Of a stretch of DNA of 64,000 nt, positions 1 to 12,169 are shown in pieces; position 1 is the stretch's first letter; the number at the start of each line of letters is the position of its first letter. The position numbers and the translations under genes were made by a program. The DNA lies in contig CM033752.1 of assembly GCA_019671005.1 (NCBI GenBank), positions 8,680,001 through 8,744,000 on the forward strand, in the 5' to 3' direction. The notes beneath the pieces are model-generated. The model saw only the letters and a list, made by a program, of their open reading frames with translations, was not told the origin of the DNA and ran no database searches. Source of the stretch: Hibiscus mutabilis. Lineage: Eukaryota > Streptophyta > Magnoliopsida > Malvales > Malvaceae.

Positions 1-390
1 TTAGAAAAGGTAACCAACTTTTTAACAAAATCCTCTTAAATTACTAATTAAAACACATGTTAAAATCAGTTAAATTAAGGGAGAACCCATCAGAAACCAA
101 TTGGTAAAATAGCTCCTTAAAGATTCTAAGTATTTGACCCTTTTCATTTTAGTCACTAGAAAATCACAATTTTAAAAACTTTCATTTTGGTCACTAATTC
201 CAAAACTCATTTTTCAAAATTGATTCCACCATTATTAAATACATAATTAATAATGATTTTTAAGCATTTTTCCATAATTTTTACAACACCAAAAATATAC
301 GTTCCTGAAATCGACTCGAATCTTTACTCCGGTCTACCGGACCGTCTAATAACCCCCTAAACCGCTAAGCCCTAAAACCGGGGCGTTACA
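1..390 (-). repeat. E1 3' LTR, partial
   Basis: This is the first 390 bp (in element orientation) of the 3' LTR; the rest lies left of the window. It pairs with 8412-8812 with small indels, roughly nine in ten bases matching by eye. The LTR starts at 390 with TGTAACGCCCC read on the minus strand, directly after the polypurine tract. Confidence 0.9.
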
Positions 391-404
391 ACTCTCCATC
401 ATTT
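391..404 (-). other. E1 polypurine tract
   Basis: On the minus strand a purine-rich run (GATGGAGAGT) abuts the 3' LTR start. The same site in E2 reads AAGTAGGGGAGAGT. This tract would prime plus-strand DNA synthesis. Confidence 0.7.
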
Positions 405-419
405 AAGAAATTTCGTCCC

Positions 420-1129
420 TAAAATTTACCTGGAGAAAATAGATGCGGAAATTGATTCAACATATCCGACTTGCGCTCCCACGTGGCCTCCTCCACACCA
501 CGGTACTTCTACAACACCTTAACCAGCTCGACTGTTTTGCCAAGGAATGTCTTACTGCTAGTATCAAGAATCTCTACTAGTTCCTCATCATAAGATAGAT
601 CTGATCTCAACTCAATCTCTTCCACCGGCATGACATGCGATGGATCCGACCTATACCTCCGCAACACCGAAACATGGAACATATCATGAATCTTTCCCAA
701 CTCTGGAGGTAACCTCGAACGATACACAACAAGACCTAGACGCTCGACAACCTCGTATGGTCCAATGAACCTCGGGATAAGCTTCCCTTTCCGCCCAAAA
801 TGCAACACCTTCTTCCAGGATGGCACCTTCAAAAACACTTTATCACCCAGAGCGTACTCTAATATCCCTACACTTCAAATCCGCATAGGATTTCTGACGA
901 TCTGCAGCTGCTTTCAAGCGCTCGCATATCAACTTTACCTTTTAAGTTGTGCCTTTCAGAACATTGGGAATTGACACAAACTTTTCCCCCGCTTCTGCCC
1001 AACACACAGGCGTGCGACATTTTCTACCATACAACGCTTCATAAGGTGCCATCTGTATGCTAGCATGATAACTATTATTGTAAGCAAACTCCACCAACGA
1101 AAACTGCTTCTCCCAAGTTCCCTAGTACT
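420..1129 (-). pseudogene. E1 integrase C-terminus and chromodomain
   Basis: Minus-strand coding remnant downstream of the integrase core. The clean ORF 509-838 reads through FIGPYEVVERLG and IHDMFHVSVLRRY, the C-terminal integrase segment of chromoviruses, into LSYDEELVEILD. A stop at 506-508 interrupts the frame just after LVKVL; beyond it the same frame continues EEATWE, the classic end of a retrotransposon chromodomain, which is thought to steer integration through histone marks. The stretch 840-1129 holds the region around APYEALYGRKCRTPVCW, also interrupted by stops. Confidence 0.82.
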
Positions 1130-1954
1130 CTATAATACAACACTTAGCATATCCTTGAGAACCTGAATCACGCGCTCCGACTGGCCATCCCTCTGAAGAT
1201 GATACGAGGTACTAAAACTCAACCGGGTCCCCAAGGTATGATGCAAACTCACCCAAAACCTTGCGCTGAACCGCGTTTCCCTATCCGAAACTATAGATTT
1301 GGGCACCCCGTGCAAACACACAATCTCAGAGATGTTTAACTCAGCCAACCTGTCTAAGGTATACGTAGTATGCACTGGCACAAAATACGCACACTTTGTA
1401 AACTGATCCACAATCACCCATATGGAATCCTTTTTGGTCGGCGTCAAAGGCATCCCAGACACAAAATCCATGGTGATTCTTTCCCACTTCCATTCCAGTA
1501 TCCTTAACGGTTGCAACAACCCGGAAGGAAACTGATGCTCAACCTTTACCCGCTGACAAACCATACACCGAGCAACGAAATCAGCCACATCTTTCTTCAG
1601 TCCAACCCAATAGTACTCTTCCTTCAACCCTTGATACATTTTAGTACTATCGGGATGCATAGAAAAATGACTAGCGTGTGCCTCAGTCAAAATAGTATGC
1701 CTCAACTCTTCATCTTCAGGCACCACTATTCGACCTTTGAAACACAACACCTCATCATCATTGAAATAAAAATTCGTAAGATTTCCATCCCTGACATCTT
1801 CCTCATGAGGTACCAAACCCCCATCGTACGGTTGCTTCTCCTTAATCATATGTGAAAAGGACGCCTTCACTTGCAACTCAGCCAACAAACCACCGTCATT
1901 CGTTACGCTCAGCCAAGCAAACATAGCTCTCAACTCCATAGCCGCTTTTCTACT
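1130..1954 (-). pseudogene. E1 integrase core
   Basis: An ORF of 269 residues (1130-1939) preceded in frame by one stop at 1952-1954. It carries the HHCC zinc-binding region (HASHFSMHPD followed by CMVCQ) and the DDE core: Asp in ITMDFVSGMP, Asp in SIVSDRETRF and Glu in DGQSERVIQ. All three catalytic positions appear retained. The family joins the linear DNA copy to the host chromosome. The ORF ends in a stop before the C-terminal domain, so it is a broken part of a polyprotein. Confidence 0.88.
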
Positions 1955-2300
1955 CTAAGCATCCACCACAACATTGGCTTTCCCCGGATGATACTCAATG
2001 GTCAGATCATAATCCTTAAGCAACTCCACCCATCTGCGTTGCCTAAGATTCAGCTCCTTCTGTGACATTAAATATTTCAAACTCTTATGATCCGTATAAA
2101 CCACACATTTCTCACCATAAAGATAATGCCTCCAAATCTTCAAGGCAATCACTACCGCTGCAAGCTCAAGATCGTGAGTAGGGTAGTTACGTTCATGCAC
2201 ATCCAACTGCCTAGATGCATACGCCACTACCTTACCCTCCTGCATCAACACACAACCAAGCCCAACATACGACGCATCACTATAAACAACGAACTCCTTC
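1955..2300 (-). pseudogene. E1 RNase H
   Basis: C-terminal half of the ORF 1955-2650. It shows VVYSDASYVGLG, the Glu-containing THDLELAAVV and VVYTDHKSLKYL, the successive acidic motifs of a gypsy RNase H, and ends at the VVVDA that normally continues into integrase. The enzyme removes the RNA strand during reverse transcription. A single stop separates it from the integrase ORF. Confidence 0.87.
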
Positions 2301-3351
2301 CCCAATTCTGGTTGAACCAAGACTGGAGCTTGCATCAAGGCTTCTTTCAACCTTTTGAAAGCTCGTAGCCTATCCTTCGTCCACTCAAACCGAACATTCT
2401 TCTGTAGCAACTTTGTTAATGGAGCCGCCAAATTGGAGAACCCTTCCACAAATCTTCGGTAGTAACCCACCAAACCAAGGAAACTCCTAACCTCCGTCAC
2501 AGACTTGGGCTCCTTCCAACTCATTACAGCCTCAACCTTATGCAGATAGACCTGAATTCCTTCGGCTGACACAACATGCCCAAGAAACATAACTTCCTTA
2601 AGCCAGAAATCACATTTGCTTAACTTAGCATACAACTGATTCTCCATCAACTTCTAAAGAATAATCCACAGATGACTATCATATTCCTCCTCGGTACGAG
2701 AGTACACAAGGATATCATCGATAAAAACAACCACAAACTGGTCCAAAAACTCATGAAACACTCGGTTCATCATGTCCATAAAAGCAGCTAGAGCATTGGT
2801 CAAACCAAACGGCATCACAAGAAACTCGTAATGCCCGTACCTTGTACGGAAAACTGTTTTGGGCACTTCCACCTCCTTCACCTTTAACTGGTAGTACCCC
2901 AACCTCAAATCTATCTTAGAAAACATCGAGGCTCCCCTGAACTGTTCAAACAGGTCATCTATCCGTGGCAATGGATACTTGTTCTTTACTGTCAACTTAT
3001 TCAACTGCCGATAATCTATACACATCTGCAAAGTACCATCTTTCTTCTTAACAACAGCACCGACGCTCTCCACAGTGAGATACTCGGTCTAATAAAGCCA
3101 TGATCCAACAACTCCTGCAACTGCGTCTTTAATTCCTTCGGAGCCATGCGGTACAGAGTAATGGATACCGGTATCGTACCATCAAAGACCTCGATGCCAA
3201 ACTCTACCTTACGGTCATGTGGCAACCCTGGTAACTCTTCTGGAAAAACACCCAGAAACTCGCATACGGTGCGAACATTCTGCACCTTCAACTCCTTTGA
3301 TCCAGGATTCATAACATATGCCAAATAAGCCTCGCATCCCGAATCCAACAT
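2301..3351 (-). pseudogene. E1 reverse transcriptase
   Basis: Reverse transcriptase spread over three minus-strand ORFs (3016-3351, 2654-3073, and the first part of 1955-2650). The fingers are in KKKDGTLQMCIDYRQLN, the palm in FVVVFIDDILVYSR with the paired aspartates, and the thumb/connection in FLGLVGYYRRFVEGFSNLAAP. A frameshift lies near 3060-3075, where SISLWRASVLLL passes to VVKKKDGTL, and another break lies near 2650. It copies element RNA into DNA; this copy cannot make a continuous enzyme. Confidence 0.9.
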
Positions 3352-3867
3352 TCACCTTGCTTTCAAAGTTGAAACAACATTAGACAAAAATTTGGCATTC
3401 TCACCAATAACCATCACCTTATAATCATCCGACAACCTTAAGGATATCCGTTTGGTCTCAAAATCCACCACAGCCCGATGTTCGGTCAACCAATCCATAC
3501 CCAAAATCACATCAAAACCATGGAATGGCAACTCCATCAAGTCCACAACAAACACATGTCCCAGAACCATGAGCGGACACTTACGATACAACCTCCTAAC
3601 CACGACTGTCCCCCCAAGAGAACTAGTCACTCTAACACCCACATTAAGAATTTCAGCAGATATATCAAGCAACTCAGCATGCTCACTCAAGATGTATGAA
3701 TGAGTAGAACCGGAATCAACCAACGAATACAATGACAGAGACTGAAGGGTAAAAGTACCTGCGATCACATTAGTGTCATTGCGATCCTCACGGTGCGCAT
3801 ACACCCTAGCTGGTCCACCTCCTTCAGGCTGGATAGCAACAGTATGAGCCACAGTCCTTTGTCCCAC
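3352..3867 (-). pseudogene. E1 aspartic protease
   Basis: A 171-residue ORF containing LVDSGSTHSYI, the active-site loop (D-S-G) of Ty3/gypsy proteases, followed by FDVILGMDWLTEHRAVVDFE, the conserved second half. It would cut the Gag-Pol polyprotein. A stop just upstream (3868-3872) separates it from gag, with which it is otherwise in frame; E2 carries a much more decayed homologue at 26956-27290. Confidence 0.87.
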
Positions 3868-5039
3868 ATCTCAACGCTGAAACGGTCCGCGGCCACGATC
3901 ATGACCCTGTTGCAAAGCAGCAACAGGTGCAGCACCTTGCCTACCTCGAGCCAACAACGGACAATCAAGCCTCTGGTGGTCGCCTAACCCACAACTCTAA
4001 CAAGCATTAGCCACAACAGGCGCAGGAGTCTGACCCTCCATGGCCAACCGTGGGCAATCTTGCCTCAAATGATCTCGGGATCCACAAACCCAGCAAGTGC
4101 TAAACGGGGCTCTAACCTAGGCACCCTGCCCCTGGACTCCACGTCCCACAACACCTCTGCCATGCCTCAGCTCTGGGCGAAACCTCCTATCACGGTGTCT
4201 CTTGGCCTGACCACCGTTATAACCCGAATCATCAGCTCTCTTACCTGAGCCAAAACCTCACGATCCAGATGCTAAACTCAAATTCTACTCTACATCCTTG
4301 GCTTGCGAAACCAACACATCAAAATCGGTATAATCAGCAGTAAGCATGTATGTCTTAACATCCTACACAAGCTCATAACAGAAATGATCACATCGAGTAT
4401 GCTCGTCAGGAACCAACTCAGGTGTATACCGACTCAACCTCACAAATTGTACCTCGTACTCTGTAACAGACATATTGTCCTATACCAAATCCATAAACTC
4501 ACGCTTCTTCTCGTCCTAATATCGGACTCCCAAAAACTTCTTCCAAAAAACCTCACAGAAGAACTCCCAAGTCATATCCTCAATGGCCATACTGGATATC
4601 GTGGTAGTCCACCATGCATAAGCATCACCCTATAGTAGAGAAACAACACATCACAGCTTACGAGCATCGGTACACCCTATCTGGCCCAGTATCCTCTCAG
4701 TAATGGCCAACCAACCTTCAGAGGCCTTAGGAGATAACCCTCATAACTCAACTCTGCCCAAACTACGAAGACGCTCAAAAGGCAAACCTTGCCCCTCAAT
4801 CGGTGGTACTGGCACACAAACACCGGCAACTATTGCCTGAAACGCATCGGTCGTGGCCTGTATAAACGGGCCATATCACCCATCCTTGGCCCAGCCGGCG
4901 CAGGTGGTACTTGCTCCACTCCCTCATGTGGATTAGGTGGGAGCGGTGGCAACCCTCTAGGAGGTACAACTTCTCCTTCATCATTCTTCCCAGTGGCAGT
5001 AGCAATCGTGCTAGATCGTAACTCTCTCCTCTATCCCAT
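3868..5039 (-). pseudogene. E1 gag with two zinc knuckles
   Basis: Reading the minus strand from an ATG at 5037-5039, gag can be followed through several stops and at least one frameshift. It includes a proline-rich N-terminus, a capsid-like stretch (about 4480-4730, containing GDAYAWW), and two CX2CX4HX4C knuckles in one frame. The first, 4054-4095 (CWVCGSRDHLRQDC), is intact; the second, 3961-4002, has its second residue changed to a stop. Gag packages element RNA. No continuous product is possible. Confidence 0.82.
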
Positions 5040-5326
5040 CGTGCTAAAATATATCTAGGGAATGATAATTATTTCAAAACAAAAATAGTCAGGCTAGCCT
5101 CAAGCAAGGATCCAAGACTTTCATTTCAAAAATCAAAACTTTCCAGACTATAATAATAAGGCAATGGGTACCCCAAAAACTTCCCTTATATGGCATTTAC
5201 AACCAACATACATATATCAATCACCGTGCATATCAACCAGCGTACATACAACAATCACCGTGCAAATCAAACAACAGGGCATAACTCATGGCAACATCAT
5301 AACCACCTCCCAACGAACCCAAACCT

Positions 5327-5339
5327 GGCTCTAATACCA
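5327..5339 (-). other. E1 primer binding site (tRNA-Met)
   Basis: On the minus strand, TGGTATTAGAGCC lies 5 nt inside the 5' LTR end. It differs by one base from TGGTATCAGAGCC, the complement of the initiator tRNA-Met 3' end, the usual primer of Tekay-type elements. Confidence 0.85.
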
Positions 5340-5344
5340 CCAAA

Positions 5345-8300
5345 TGTAACCCCTTGACCTGGTCTAGCTGTCAGACCAAATCGAGGAAGCTACATTAGGT
5401 TTTCCGAAGCAAATCGGAGAGATACATAAAACCCAGTCCATTTTTTTCCTTTTTATCTTATCTAGATGCCAATTATTAATCCTACATATTCATGCAGATA
5501 ACAAGTGTAACCCCAACTCAATCGGGCATCAATTTGACATCCAATTGATCACGTTTGCCACTTAGGGACCAAAACGTAAATATAGAAAATTTGCATGCTT
5601 AAACTCACTTTTAGATACCAAGCTCTAATTAGTCAGGTTCTGAACATTCATCTCAAATTTCAGCTCAATCCGATCATTCTAATACATACAATTGCATTAG
5701 CAAGATACAGGGACTAAAATGCAAAGAAAGCAAAACTATCCAAAAAGTGAGATTAACAGAATAAAAGGTCATCCGTACCGATACGAGTAAGCCCGTACGA
5801 TACAGTTTGAAACATCCTATTCTGGTACACTTCTATACTGTATCGATACGCCTAACAGAATTACCTAACTTTTGAAATATTTTAAACCGTACAGATACGG
5901 CCTCTCAGGTGTTTCGATACTCGGGTTCATGTTGAAAATAGTGAATTCCAGAGGCTAAAACTCATACCGAAATGCCCATACCCGTATCGGTACACCAGGC
6001 CAAATTTTCCTAGGCGTATCAAAATGCACAATACCTGTACCAATCCTGCAAGCCTAAAATTACCTAGCCGTACCGATACGGTCCCTCGCGTATCAGTACG
6101 CTTAGGCCTGTAATGTTATATTTTGCTGGTTTTTCACCCTATAAGCATTCTCAAACCATTCCAACATGCTTAAAACACAATACCAACATGCCAAACATAT
6201 CACAAGCCAACTAGCATCGCAATTCTAACAACACAACAAGGCTTCATGCATCAAAAGAAAATCTATAGGCATGCTTCCTAATATTGCATCCAAGCAACAT
6301 ACCAAAAGACAAACCAGCACCAAAATCAATCCTTGAAGACCATTTACAATCCAAGTGCAACCAAAGAAATATGCTCAAATAGGGAGTTCCACAAAACATC
6401 TCCCAAAACACAACAAGTACCCCATTGCCCTTATTCATTATAGTCTAGTCTCTAACATACTTTGGAAACAAGTCTTGCCAAGATTCCCTTACTTCTTGAT
6501 GCCTTCCAGGACTTTAATTCTCTGTATTGATGGATAAAGAGAGCGTAAGCACACAAGGCTTAGTGAGGAAAGCTCAGAACAAAACACCATCAATGCATTT
6601 AAAACCATTTATTCAACATTATCTTTTAAAACATTATTCCCCTTTTAAAACATACACTTTACATCATTAAAACCAGCATATTAATCCATATGCTACATGT
6701 ATCATTAATCAACAGCAAGTCACATTGCTAACCCTCTACTTAAGCCTTCCCATGCATTACTACCAAATGCAAAGCTTAAGGAGAAACATGTATAAATCAC
6801 ATTATACAACATAAAGCATTTACAATTATATTGGCTTACAAGTGATCATTAGCAAGTTCAATAACAAAAGAGTTCATTGGATACACGGATTCAACAAGTG
6901 TTAACCCAACACTTCAAACCATCTCAACCGAAATAGCAATACAATTGCAATCGCGGTACATTAACAACCAAGTACAATATCAACCAGGTACACTTTCAAC
7001 CCACAAAGACACCAATCCCTCTCATCGGTTAGATGCTTAACCCACTAACGGGAGTATTCGATATTGTTAACCCCTCTACTGTTAGGGTACTTGGATAGAG
7101 TATTCGGTACGCCATATAAACCCCTCAACATCCAAGGCGACTTATTTTACAGTGCGCTCAATCCTATGGCCAGCCAACTATATATGATAACAATTTTAAA
7201 ACCACATAACTTGCCAATATAATTAACCAAATAACACTTACCTCATTGTTTTTAACAAGTATTAAACCATGCCATTTCCAAAGCAACAACCATGCTTTAA
7301 AACACAAGTATAAACCATACTTGCAAGGACCACTTACCATGTGCATCCTTCAGCATTACATGCTCAAAAACAATATATCAAATACTTAAAAACATGCTTA
7401 AACAATAGGTATCGTGTAAATCAAAACAAGTGCATAAAACCATTTTCTACTAGCATGACTGAGAGAGTAAAACCACTTTACTTACTTCCAAGCTTAGGTA
7501 AGTGTTTCAAGCTCTACCTAAACTCTTCAAAACCCCTTTAAACATTCCAAAGCTGGAATCCACGTTTTCACTCACCGATACGCGAAACCTCGATTCACCG
7601 ACGCGAATCAAGTATCTGAAGCCTCCTACGCTTCTCTAATCACCTCCGGATCAACCTCCCCTATTTTTACCACAAAACAATAGAGGATTAATGCATCATA
7701 ATGCATTCTAAACACAGCAACCACAATCCTTTTTGGATTTTCGCAAAACCCTCACAATTAACCCTCTACAACAACCGAAAACATAACCAAAACACTTCGA
7801 TTCACAACCCAGCCAACATCTATCAACCTAGCATCATTTTCAACATCAAAATACATCTAAAAACAGATCCAAAATGATCTACCACCTCCAGCAACCTTAC
7901 AACCACCGAAACACCACAAAACCACAAAACTAACAACCTAAACAAATAGAGATTCTTAAGTTTCGGGATTCCATTGATAAAAAACACTTAACAACATTAT
8001 TAAACATCCAAATATAGATCAAAGAATCATTACTTACTGGAAAACAGATCCAATCCGTGAATTAACTCATTTCCCTAAATAACTCAATTAAACATCAGAA
8101 AATCATCAAAATCAGATTAGAAACACAAAAGCAAGGATCAAATGCTTGGTAATTTCAGTAAATAACCATACAATAGAGGAGATCTCGGACCTTACCCCTA
8201 TTGTGAAGTTTCTCCCTCAATTGATTTGTGAAAAGATAAGAAAACACAAGGTTATTGTAAGATTTTGTGTAAACAATCTTTATAAAACAATTTGAAACAA

Positions 8301-8812
8301 TAAAATCAAGTTAGAAACCACCTCACCTCTGGAAATTTGATGAAAAACTGAGTGTTTGGCAGAGGAGAGAATGGAGAGAAAAAGTTGAGAGAAAATGACG
8401 TAATTTTTGTTTTAGAAAAGATAACCAACTTTTTAACAAAATCCTCTTAAATTACTAATTAAAACACATTAAAATCAGTTAAATTAAGGGAGAAACCATC
8501 AGAAACCAATTGGTAAAATAGCTCCTTAAAAGTTCTAAGTATTTGACCCTTTTCATTTTAGTCACTAGAAAATCATAGTTTTCAAAATTTTCAATTTGGT
8601 CACTAACCAAAATGTCCATCTTCTAAAACTCATTTTTAAAAATTGATTCCACCATTATTAAATACATAATTAATAATGATTTTTAAGCATTTTTCCATAT
8701 TTTTTCAACCCCAAAAATATACGATCCCAAAATCGACTCGAATCTCTACTCTAGTCTACCGAACTGTCTAATAACCCACTAACCCGCTAAGACCTAAAAC
8801 CGAGACATTATA
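5345..8812 (-). repeat. E1 5' LTR (about 3.47 kb)
   Basis: In element orientation it starts at 8812 (TATAATGTC, decayed from TGTAACGCC) and ends at 5345 (...GGTTACA). It contains the cluster of GTACCGATACG/CGTATCGGTAC motifs (about 5770-6110) and matches the E2 LTRs along its length, so E1 and E2 are one family in opposite orientation. No convincing gene is seen in it; short ORFs near 6250-6540 and 7160-7540 are LTR sequence. Confidence 0.9.
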
Positions 8813-9490
8813 ATAAGGTTCAAGAGAACCACTTCAATCATGTCCATGGTATACATAGTGACCCGGTTCAGTACAGTAACACTATTGGACTGAATAGTAG
8901 GCCAGTTCGAATATTGAATTCTTATTTGATTCAGAATACTTTCGAACATGATCGACTTGATGAACCAATTAGGGTAATTTTTGATCCCGGAGGTATTAAG
9001 ATTGCCTACGTCAAAATAGAAACCATATTGTTGGTTCATATTCGGTTTTCAGCCATTGCCAACATGGAGGAACTACTGATGGTTCATATTACATTCTTGA
9101 TCAAGGCTAAGAGAGCAAGGGGACACATTTGGTCTAATCATTGGAAAAAAGAGGGTCTTGTCTTAATCCTTGGGGACAAGGATTATTTCGAGTACGGAGA
9201 TATGTAACGAGCCTATTTTTTATTTAAATAAAATTACGCCATTTTAATGTTAGGGGAAGAGTTTAAACATCTGATTGTTGTTAGAGTTGGTGTTTAAATT
9301 TTGTTAAAACGTTGCGTTTGAGTCCGCAGGGTTAAAAGAGCGTGTTTTTCTCTTTTCAATCTTATTTGAGAAATCAATGGAAATGTTCTAGCCGTTCCTC
9401 TCTTAACTATTCTGCTTCTTTTCTCATCTTAAGTCTTCTATTCTTCTCATCTACCCTTTTAATTCTGTTATTGAGATTTTGATTCTTACA
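8813..9490 (+). mobile_element. possible 3' remnant of another LTR retrotransposon
   Basis: The end of a 97-codon ORF (8914-9207) resembles the acidic pol C-terminus that abuts a polypurine tract and LTR. It runs into TGTAACGAGCC at 9203, a typical gypsy LTR start, and a candidate LTR of 288 bp ends at 9490 with CTTACA. No partner LTR is in the window and I cannot assign a domain, so this is tentative. If right, E1 inserted at its left side. Confidence 0.33.
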
Positions 9491-9579
9491 AAAAACCACT
9501 ATGAAAACAGAAAAAGGGTCATCATGAGGCAAATGAATAAAGGGGAGAGGGAAAATAAGAGAGCACAATGGTCAAGAGT

Positions 9580-10378
9580 GGGGGTGTATTCAATTCGGAT
9601 CGGATCGTTTTTAATAAAATTTGAATCGAATTGTAGTTTACGATTTTTTGAAAAGAAAACCGAAACCGAATGATAAAAACTGAAATACCAAAAAATGAAT
9701 TTTACAGTTCAATTCGGTTAAAAAGCGCAGTTTTTATGGGGTTTCAAATTAAAAGAAAAGGCAAAACACATTATATATTTTAATTTACCTTTGGACACTC
9801 AAATATCAATTTAAATTTGCCATTAAGAACAAGAAAACACAAGTCTTGAGCCGTTGACAAACCTAAGATTTCAAAGAAGAATGAATTAAAAAATAACGAT
9901 AATTACAAAACAAACATCCTGACTAAAAATTAAACCACATAAAATATACATTTAATTAATATCTACACAATGATTTCATATCACCAACTTAGAACACGAA
10001 TAATCAGTCTAATATATTATTTTATTAAAAGCAAATTCAAATATTCAACATCATAAAAAACCCCATAATAGTAAATATTATAAAAAAACATATTCCAATT
10101 TGAAAACCAATATTCAATCAACTTAATATTATAAAAATATATTCAAATATTCCAAGAGACTACCATAAAAAATCAAATATTTTAAGAGACTATCTTTAAA
10201 ATATATTTGATTTGGATCATAATATTGTTTTTAATTCGAATATGAAATAAATGGGTTCTATGTGAAAAACCCGAAATCGAACCGAATTGAGAAAGTTGTT
10301 TTTTAAACAGAACTGAACCGCATAGCTCGTTCGAATCAATTTTTTATTTCTTTTTTCAATTTCGTTGCTCACCCCTAG
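9580..10378. mobile_element. non-autonomous hAT-like DNA transposon
   Basis: The right end reads TGCTCACCCCTAG and the left end GGGGGTGTATTC, a decayed inverted repeat of the TAGGGGTGAGCA type seen at hAT ends. Flanking 8-bp copies are tcaagagt (9572-9579) and ttaagagt (10379-10386), one mismatch, the length expected for hAT target duplications. Subterminal regions are rich in CGAAT/ATTCGG motifs on both sides (9595-9730 and 10260-10350). No transposase is encoded. Confidence 0.6.
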
Positions 10379-10386
10379 TTAAGAGT

Positions 10387-12169
10387 AGCAACTGGTCGCC
10401 GCTAAAGAAGAGAAGAAAGAAAAGTTTTTTAGAAAGAGGATAGAGAAAAAGGTTTGGGGTTTTTTAAGGGGTATATTTGGATACGAGTTTAAGGAAAGTT
10501 TAAATTGGCTAAAAAGTTGGATGATTAAGATTCAAATACCTTTAAAAACAAATATATTCTCCATTGTCTAATATGAAGTTCAATTCAAATATTCAAATCC
10601 ACAATCTGCATCCACCTAAGTAATACTGATTCAAATAATAAATATATGAAGATCATCTATATCCAATTCGAATCTCTAACAAACAATAACTTAATATTTG
10701 AATCCATAAAAAAAAAATTAAGTATATATAAATATTTAAATCCACAATACAAATTGTCTTTTTCTAAATGAAATAACGATGGGTGTAAGATTTTTTTTTA
10801 TTTAATCACCGGTATACGATTTATTGGTCTACTAATTTAGATCGAGTTTTTTCAAGGCCTAATATAAAGGTGGCATTTTCAGTCTAATTTTTTATTTATA
10901 ATGTCAAGATTCGAATCACTAATCTTACTTAAAGAATATAACGGCTTATCTCGTCAATCCATTAATCGTTAGTGGTGGAAAAAATGGTTCTTTTGGCCAA
11001 ATGTGGTGGGACGTTGACTTTGGAGTTTGGAAGGCATTTGTTTCCACTTTAAAAGCCATGTGAAGCCAATTAGTCATCACAGAAGCAGACATGGATTGCT
11101 TTCTTAAGGGGACTCTAATTAATTAATTAATTCCATTCTCATTTCTTCGTCGTCTAGCCCACAAATCATTAACAAAAATGGAATTTTAATTTCCACAATT
11201 AATTTAAATTATCTGACTTTTACACATTTATTTTAAGGGTTATGTGATGAGTGTTCTTTTATTTATGTTTTTATTTATTTTTAATAAGATGAAATATTAT
11301 TTAAGATTAAATTTAAAACTTAATATAATTAAAATTAAAATTATATTGTTGTCATCATATTAGGATTTGGTTGTAGAATCAAAGATACTCATTTGTCCTA
11401 TCTTATATGAGTTCAAATCCCGATATTAACCTTAAAAATGTAATTTTTTCTCTATTTAATAAAAACTGACTCATATTGAGAATATAATTATCTTTCTACT
11501 TGATAAAAAAAATGACACAGTCTACTTGTTACAATAATATTTTTTTCCTTCATTAAACATATTTATTTAATATAAAAACTTATAAATATATAACATATGA
11601 ATGCGGCTTTCATAATATTATTATTGAATTAATTGCAGCTATATAAATATTATGAATACATGTATTTGCGATTTATCAGAGAAAAGTCTGACCTTTTCTG
11701 TTTGTTTATTGGCAAATGACTTTGAACTTTGAACATTTCATCCATGTCGGGAGGGGTGGTTTATCTATATATGGGGTTTAACAAAAAACAAATCTATATA
11801 TGAATTAATTGGATCAAATAATGTGCTGATTTAAATTTTAGATTAGTCTCAAGTTTCGTTCCTTGAAATCATAAATTGCCAAAATTCAATCCACATTCCT
11901 TTAACTCTATCTATTTGTATCCAAGAAGTACATAATTTACAACAATGTTTTGACAATCACTAGATACGAAAGAAGATTAAAAAGGATATTGAGCCAATTC
12001 CCTGTTGACTATCCTCCAAGCAAGAATTCAGCAGAACAATGATTTTCCGCCTGATGAAAACTCAGAAGCCTGTTGCCAAGTTGTCCAAGGAACCAAAAGT
12101 ATATTATAATAGCCGACCAAAAAAAATCAAGTTACCAGTTCATGTATAGGAAGGAAGCAAAGTCCATCC
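10387..12169. other. AT-rich intergenic DNA
   Basis: About 1.8 kb with no supportable gene or RNA. The part next to 12169 is probably the 3' untranslated region and downstream flank of the PPR gene. Around 11341-11440 a GAGTTCAAATCCCG string resembles a tRNA B box, but no A box could be placed with confidence. Confidence 0.5.

Larger units (their letters stand above)
1..8812 (-). mobile_element. Ty3/gypsy chromovirus E1 (Tekay/Del-like), 3' end cut by window
   Basis: An LTR retrotransposon read on the minus strand. The segment 1-390 is repeated at about 8412-8812, and both LTR copies start (minus strand) with TGTAACGCC or its decayed form TATAATGTC. A primer binding site matching initiator tRNA-Met lies next to the 5' LTR. 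Internal order is gag, protease, reverse transcriptase, RNase H, integrase and chromodomain, which is the order of chromoviruses; the long LTRs and sequence style fit the Tekay/Del lineage. All domains carry stops or frameshifts, so the copy is dead. The first bases outside the 5' LTR (8813-8817, ataag) would be the target duplication, but its partner lies before the window. Confidence 0.93.

Noticed and set aside
11341..11440. GAGTTCAAATCCCG as a tRNA gene B box
   Set aside because: No A box or cloverleaf could be formed around it.
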